A DNA stretch of 9,367 nucleotides from an uncultured Gammaproteobacteria bacterium (GTDB lineage: Bacteria; Pseudomonadota; Gammaproteobacteria; Nitrosococcales; Methylophagaceae), in assembly GCA_913058195.1 (NCBI GenBank), contig CAJXPP010000068.1, forward strand, positions 1-9,367, read 5' to 3'. The notes below the pieces were generated by a model, which ran no database searches, was not told where the DNA came from, and saw nothing but the letters and a program-made list of their open reading frames with translations. Shown in pieces: positions 7,257 through 9,367 of the stretch (positions within the stretch are counted from its first letter, which is position 1; each line of letters opens with the position of its first letter). The translations under genes and the position numbers were made by a program.

Positions 7257-7518
7257 TATTGAAAGCCTCCTCTAAAAATCGATAGACATCATCATTTAAA
7301 TCAGCGCCATCAAAGGCAATTTTTAATTCAGCGATAAGTTCTGCCACTGTTTGTTTCTTTTCACTAATACGTTTTAGGATCTCACCTGCAGCACCATTTA
7401 ACTTAACCATACCTTCTGGGTACAATAAGACATTGCAGTTTTGTGCTGGCTCCCACTGAAACCGATAACCGAGTGCAAGCACAGGGACGCTTTCAGCATT
7501 AAATATAGGCTCACTCAT
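7234..7518 (-). CDS. pqqD: PqqD, peptide chaperone of PQQ biosynthesis
   Basis: A 94-residue protein that binds the PqqA precursor and delivers it to PqqE, the prototype of the RRE domain used by many ribosomal peptide pathways. The conserved block LLYPEGMVKLNGAAGEIL is at residues 31-48. The helical tail (VAELIAEL, then DVYRFLEEAFNNDWI) also matches the family, and the length is normal. It is a separate gene here, not fused to PqqC as in some methylotrophic alphaproteobacteria. The ATG overlaps the pqqC stop as ATGA and has GAGG 7 nt upstream. The 3' end overlaps pqqE by 23 nt. Both overlaps suggest coupled translation of the C, D and E proteins. Confidence 0.95.
   Translation of the reverse strand: MSEPIFNAESVPVLALGYRFQWEPAQNCNVLLYPEGMVKLNGAAGEILKRISEKKQTVAELIAELKIAFDGADLNDDVYRFLEEAFNNDWIRPE
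7266..7271 (-). promoter_or_regulatory. Strong Shine-Dalgarno site for pqqE inside pqqD
   Basis: AGGAGG on the minus strand, 9 nt before the pqqE ATG that ends at 7256. It lies inside the pqqD coding sequence and is the strongest ribosome site seen in the operon. It fixes the pqqE start and implies that pqqE can initiate independently as well as by coupling. Confidence 0.7.
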
Positions 7519-8243
7519 TTTTCAACCTCAAAAGTGTACGGTGGACGATCTTCAACATAAGCCATCCACATAGCGTCACACATAGTCCAAAGCACATCTA
7601 GTTTAAATTGCAAAATACTAACCGCACGTTCTTGCTCTTCGCGCGTTTTATAGTACTCCAACGTGATATCTAAACCATGCTGTACATCACGACGTGCTTC
7701 AGTCAAACGTTTGCGAAAATAGGCGTAGCCTTTTTCATCAATCCAAGGATAGTTTTTTGGCCAGTTATCTAAGCGTGACTGATGGATTTTAGGAGCAAAC
7801 ATTTCGGTTAATGATGAACTTGCTGCTTCTTGCCAAGGTGATTGTCGTGCAAAATTGATATAAGCATCAACTGCAAAACGAACACCTGGTAACACATGCT
7901 CTTCTGACCATAACTCTTCTCGGGTCAAACCAACAGACTCGCCTAATGCTAACCAAGCTTCTATACCACCAACATCACCTTCATAGCCATCGTGATCAAG
8001 AATGCGTTGTATCCAATGCTTACGAACGTCCCGTTCAGGACAATTTGCCATAATAGCGGCATCTTTCACAGGAATAGCCGTTTGATAATAAAAGCGATTT
8101 GCCACCCAACCTTGAATTTGTTTTTTGCTCATATCACCCGAATGCATTTTCACATGTAGGGGATGGCGAATGTGGTACAACTCTTCTTTAGCACGGAGTT
8201 GCTGTTCAAATTCTTCGCGAGTCCAAGGTGTTCTTTCTGACAT
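7515..8243 (-). CDS. pqqC: PqqC, pyrroloquinoline-quinone synthase
   Basis: A cofactorless oxidase that carries out the last step of PQQ synthesis, ring closure and eight-electron oxidation of the intermediate AHQQ by oxygen. The 242-residue helical protein falls in register with Klebsiella PqqC. The active-site residues described there have counterparts at the same numbers: Tyr23, His24, Arg50, Gln54, Arg80, His84, Tyr128, His154, Arg157, Tyr175, Arg179 and Lys214. It should therefore be fully active. The ATG at 8243 has AGAGGA 8 nt upstream. It follows pqqB by 30 nt and overlaps pqqD by 4 nt. Soluble and cytoplasmic; no signal peptide or membrane segment. Confidence 0.97.
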   Translation of the reverse strand: MSERTPWTREEFEQQLRAKEELYHIRHPLHVKMHSGDMSKKQIQGWVANRFYYQTAIPVKDAAIMANCPERDVRKHWIQRILDHDGYEGDVGGIEAWLALGESVGLTREELWSEEHVLPGVRFAVDAYINFARQSPWQEAASSSLTEMFAPKIHQSRLDNWPKNYPWIDEKGYAYFRKRLTEARRDVQHGLDITLEYYKTREEQERAVSILQFKLDVLWTMCDAMWMAYVEDRPPYTFEVEK

Positions 8244-8273
8244 GTTTCTATTCCTCTTAATTCTTTATTATTT

Positions 8274-9188
8274 TTACAGCTCGAATTCCATGCCATCGTA
8301 TGACAATTCAATTCCAGCAACCTCTAGCGTTTTACGCTGAGGCGAATCTTCGTTCAAAATTGGGTTTGTGTTATTAATATGAATCAATAGTTTACGAGGT
8401 TTATCCATGCTCGTAAGAATATCCATAATGCCACCTTCACTAGACTGATCTAGATGCCCCATTTCTTGAGCACGTTTATCACTAATGCCTTCATGTGACA
8501 TTTCATCATCCGTCCAAACGGTGCCATCAACTAAGACACAATCTGCATTACGCATATATTCAAGTACATGAGGCTCAGCTTCACCTAAACCTGGGGCATA
8601 AAATAAACTTTTACCAGAACGTGTATCTTTAATATTCATACCAATATTATCGCCCGGCACAGTATTACCTCGATGTGGTGAATACGGCGGAGCTTCACTT
8701 TTTAATGGTACTGCTGTGAACTCAAGACCTTCTGCGGTCGGGATGGTAAAAATAGATTCATCAGTCGCGACTTTATGATGATTAATACCGCGGAAATGGT
8801 CATAGATATTAAAAATAGGAAAGCCCGTCGTTAAATCACCTTTAACGGCATCAGTACAATAAACATCCCACGGTTTATTGTGCTCACGAAGTGTTAATAA
8901 GCCAGTGACATGATCAATTTGTGCATCCGTAATTACGATAGCCGTAATTGCTGTATCGCGTACTTGGCGAGCGGGTTGAATTGCAGAAAAATCATCTAAT
9001 TGTTTTTTAATATCCGGTGACGCATTGAATAGAATCCAATCTGTACCATTGGCACTAATCGCAATAGATGACTGAGTACGCCTAGTTGCCTTAATTGTAC
9101 CCTCACGAACACCTTTACAATTAACACAGTTACAATTCCACTGGGGAAACCCGCCTCCAGCGCCTGAACCTAAAACATGTATGTACAT
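8274..9188 (-). CDS. pqqB: PqqB, metallo-hydrolase-fold hydroxylase of PQQ biosynthesis
   Basis: A 304-residue protein of the PqqB branch of the metallo-beta-lactamase fold, of normal length. Recent family work describes it as an iron-dependent enzyme that hydroxylates the tyrosine ring of the cross-linked Glu-Tyr product before PqqC acts; older work proposed a transport role. The start HVLGSGAGGGFPQWNCNCVNC carries the zinc-site cysteines 19, 21 and 24. The metal-binding strand TDAQIDHVTGLL (residues 87-98) replaces the usual HxHxDH, with Asp88, Asp92 and His93, as is normal in PqqB. LLIHINNTNPIL near 267-278 supplies a further histidine. It is separated from pqqA by 117 nt holding a hairpin, and from pqqC by 30 nt. 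A ribosome site is only weak (GGA about 11 nt upstream of the ATG). Confidence 0.96.
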   Translation of the reverse strand: MYIHVLGSGAGGGFPQWNCNCVNCKGVREGTIKATRRTQSSIAISANGTDWILFNASPDIKKQLDDFSAIQPARQVRDTAITAIVITDAQIDHVTGLLTLREHNKPWDVYCTDAVKGDLTTGFPIFNIYDHFRGINHHKVATDESIFTIPTAEGLEFTAVPLKSEAPPYSPHRGNTVPGDNIGMNIKDTRSGKSLFYAPGLGEAEPHVLEYMRNADCVLVDGTVWTDDEMSHEGISDKRAQEMGHLDQSSEGGIMDILTSMDKPRKLLIHINNTNPILNEDSPQRKTLEVAGIELSYDGMEFEL

Positions 9189-9264
9189 AATTATCTATTC
9201 CATTGTTTCTTAACTAAATCAGATAATTCTATTGCAAAAACCATGTGATTTACTTACTTGGAGA

Positions 9265-9288
9265 TGCTCGGAGCATATGCTCCGAGCA
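9265..9288 (-). promoter_or_regulatory. Perfect 24-nt palindrome (hairpin) between pqqA and pqqB
   Basis: The half-site TGCTCGGAGCAT is followed directly by its exact reverse complement. In RNA this folds into a 10-bp stem, seven of the pairs G-C, closed by an AUAU loop. It lies 17 nt after the pqqA stop and about 77 nt before pqqB. There is no run of T after it on either strand, so it is not a classic intrinsic terminator. A stabilising, processing or partial attenuation element that raises pqqA message over pqqBCDE is likely, by analogy with other pqq operons. A dimeric protein-binding site is an alternative. Confidence 0.7.
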
Positions 9289-9305
9289 CACATCAAAAAC
9301 CGATA

Positions 9306-9367
9306 TTAACGGTTGCAGATGTACATTGTTACTTCAAAACCGAAACGCATATCTGAATATTCTGGTG
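9306..9367 (-). CDS. pqqA: PqqA, PQQ precursor peptide, 5' end outside the window
   Basis: The minus strand at the right edge encodes the last 19 residues of a small peptide ending FGFEVTMYICNR, then TAA (9306-9308). This is the conserved tail of PqqA, the ribosomal peptide of about 22-30 residues from which PQQ is made. The Glu and Tyr of the EVTMY segment (E-x-x-x-Y) are the two residues that PqqE cross-links. The start codon lies a few codons beyond base 9367. The codon before the first visible proline ends in CA, so it encodes Ser, Pro, Thr or Ala. The gene is too short and too close to the edge for ordinary gene callers. The operon promoter must lie upstream of it, outside the window. 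Confidence 0.93.
   Translation of the reverse strand, partial: PEYSDMRFGFEVTMYICNR

Noticed and set aside
9189..9264. Separate promoter for pqqB in the spacer
   Set aside because: A TAGAAT box is present on the minus strand, but no acceptable -35 element lies 16-18 nt upstream of it.
9265..9288. The pqqA-pqqB palindrome as a full intrinsic terminator
   Set aside because: No T-tract follows on either strand, and pqqB has no convincing promoter of its own, so complete termination here would silence the pathway.

Overview
The window looks like one end of a draft contig from a moderately AT-rich gammaproteobacterium that makes pyrroloquinoline quinone (PQQ). Reasons are a glutaminyl-tRNA synthetase of the E. 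coli type, a TolC-type outer membrane factor and a compact pqqABCDE operon. A marine or brackish methylotroph such as Methylophaga or a relative would fit. That placement is inference from gene content and protein style, because no rRNA or methanol dehydrogenase gene is present to confirm it.

Layout. Bases 1-30 are not genomic: they are a Nextera/Tn5 sequencing adapter, so the first gene (tolC-like, minus strand) is cut at base 31. Reading leftward on the minus strand from about 3814 come glnS, a Pcm-like methyltransferase, a single-domain rhodanese and the truncated tolC-like gene. Their gaps are only about 13-40 nt, so they probably form one transcript. A 89-nt divergent intergenic region separates glnS from msrA, the only gene on the plus strand. 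The msrA stop codon overlaps the stop codon of the last gene of the right-hand operon. That operon, also on the minus strand, runs from the right edge to 4368: pqqA (only its 3' end is in the window), a 117-nt spacer with a perfect palindrome, pqqB, pqqC, pqqD, pqqE, an ABC ATPase and an ABC-2 permease.

How the genes work together. PqqA is the ribosomal peptide precursor whose Glu and Tyr become PQQ. PqqD presents it to the radical SAM enzyme PqqE, which joins Glu to Tyr. PqqB hydroxylates the excised product and PqqC does the final ring closure and oxidation. The peptidase step (PqqF/PqqG type) is not encoded here. The two ABC genes overlap pqqE and each other, so they are translated with the PQQ enzymes. 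A role in moving PQQ, an intermediate or a related compound across the inner membrane is the most interesting open question in the window.

Points for a second look: the adapter-derived false C-terminus of the tolC-like protein, the unlisted pqqA remnant, the pqqA-pqqB hairpin, the PQQ-linked ABC transporter, and a Pcm-like protein in which the usual catalytic serine position is leucine. I did not see a wholly new system, CRISPR array, insertion sequence, tRNA or rRNA.
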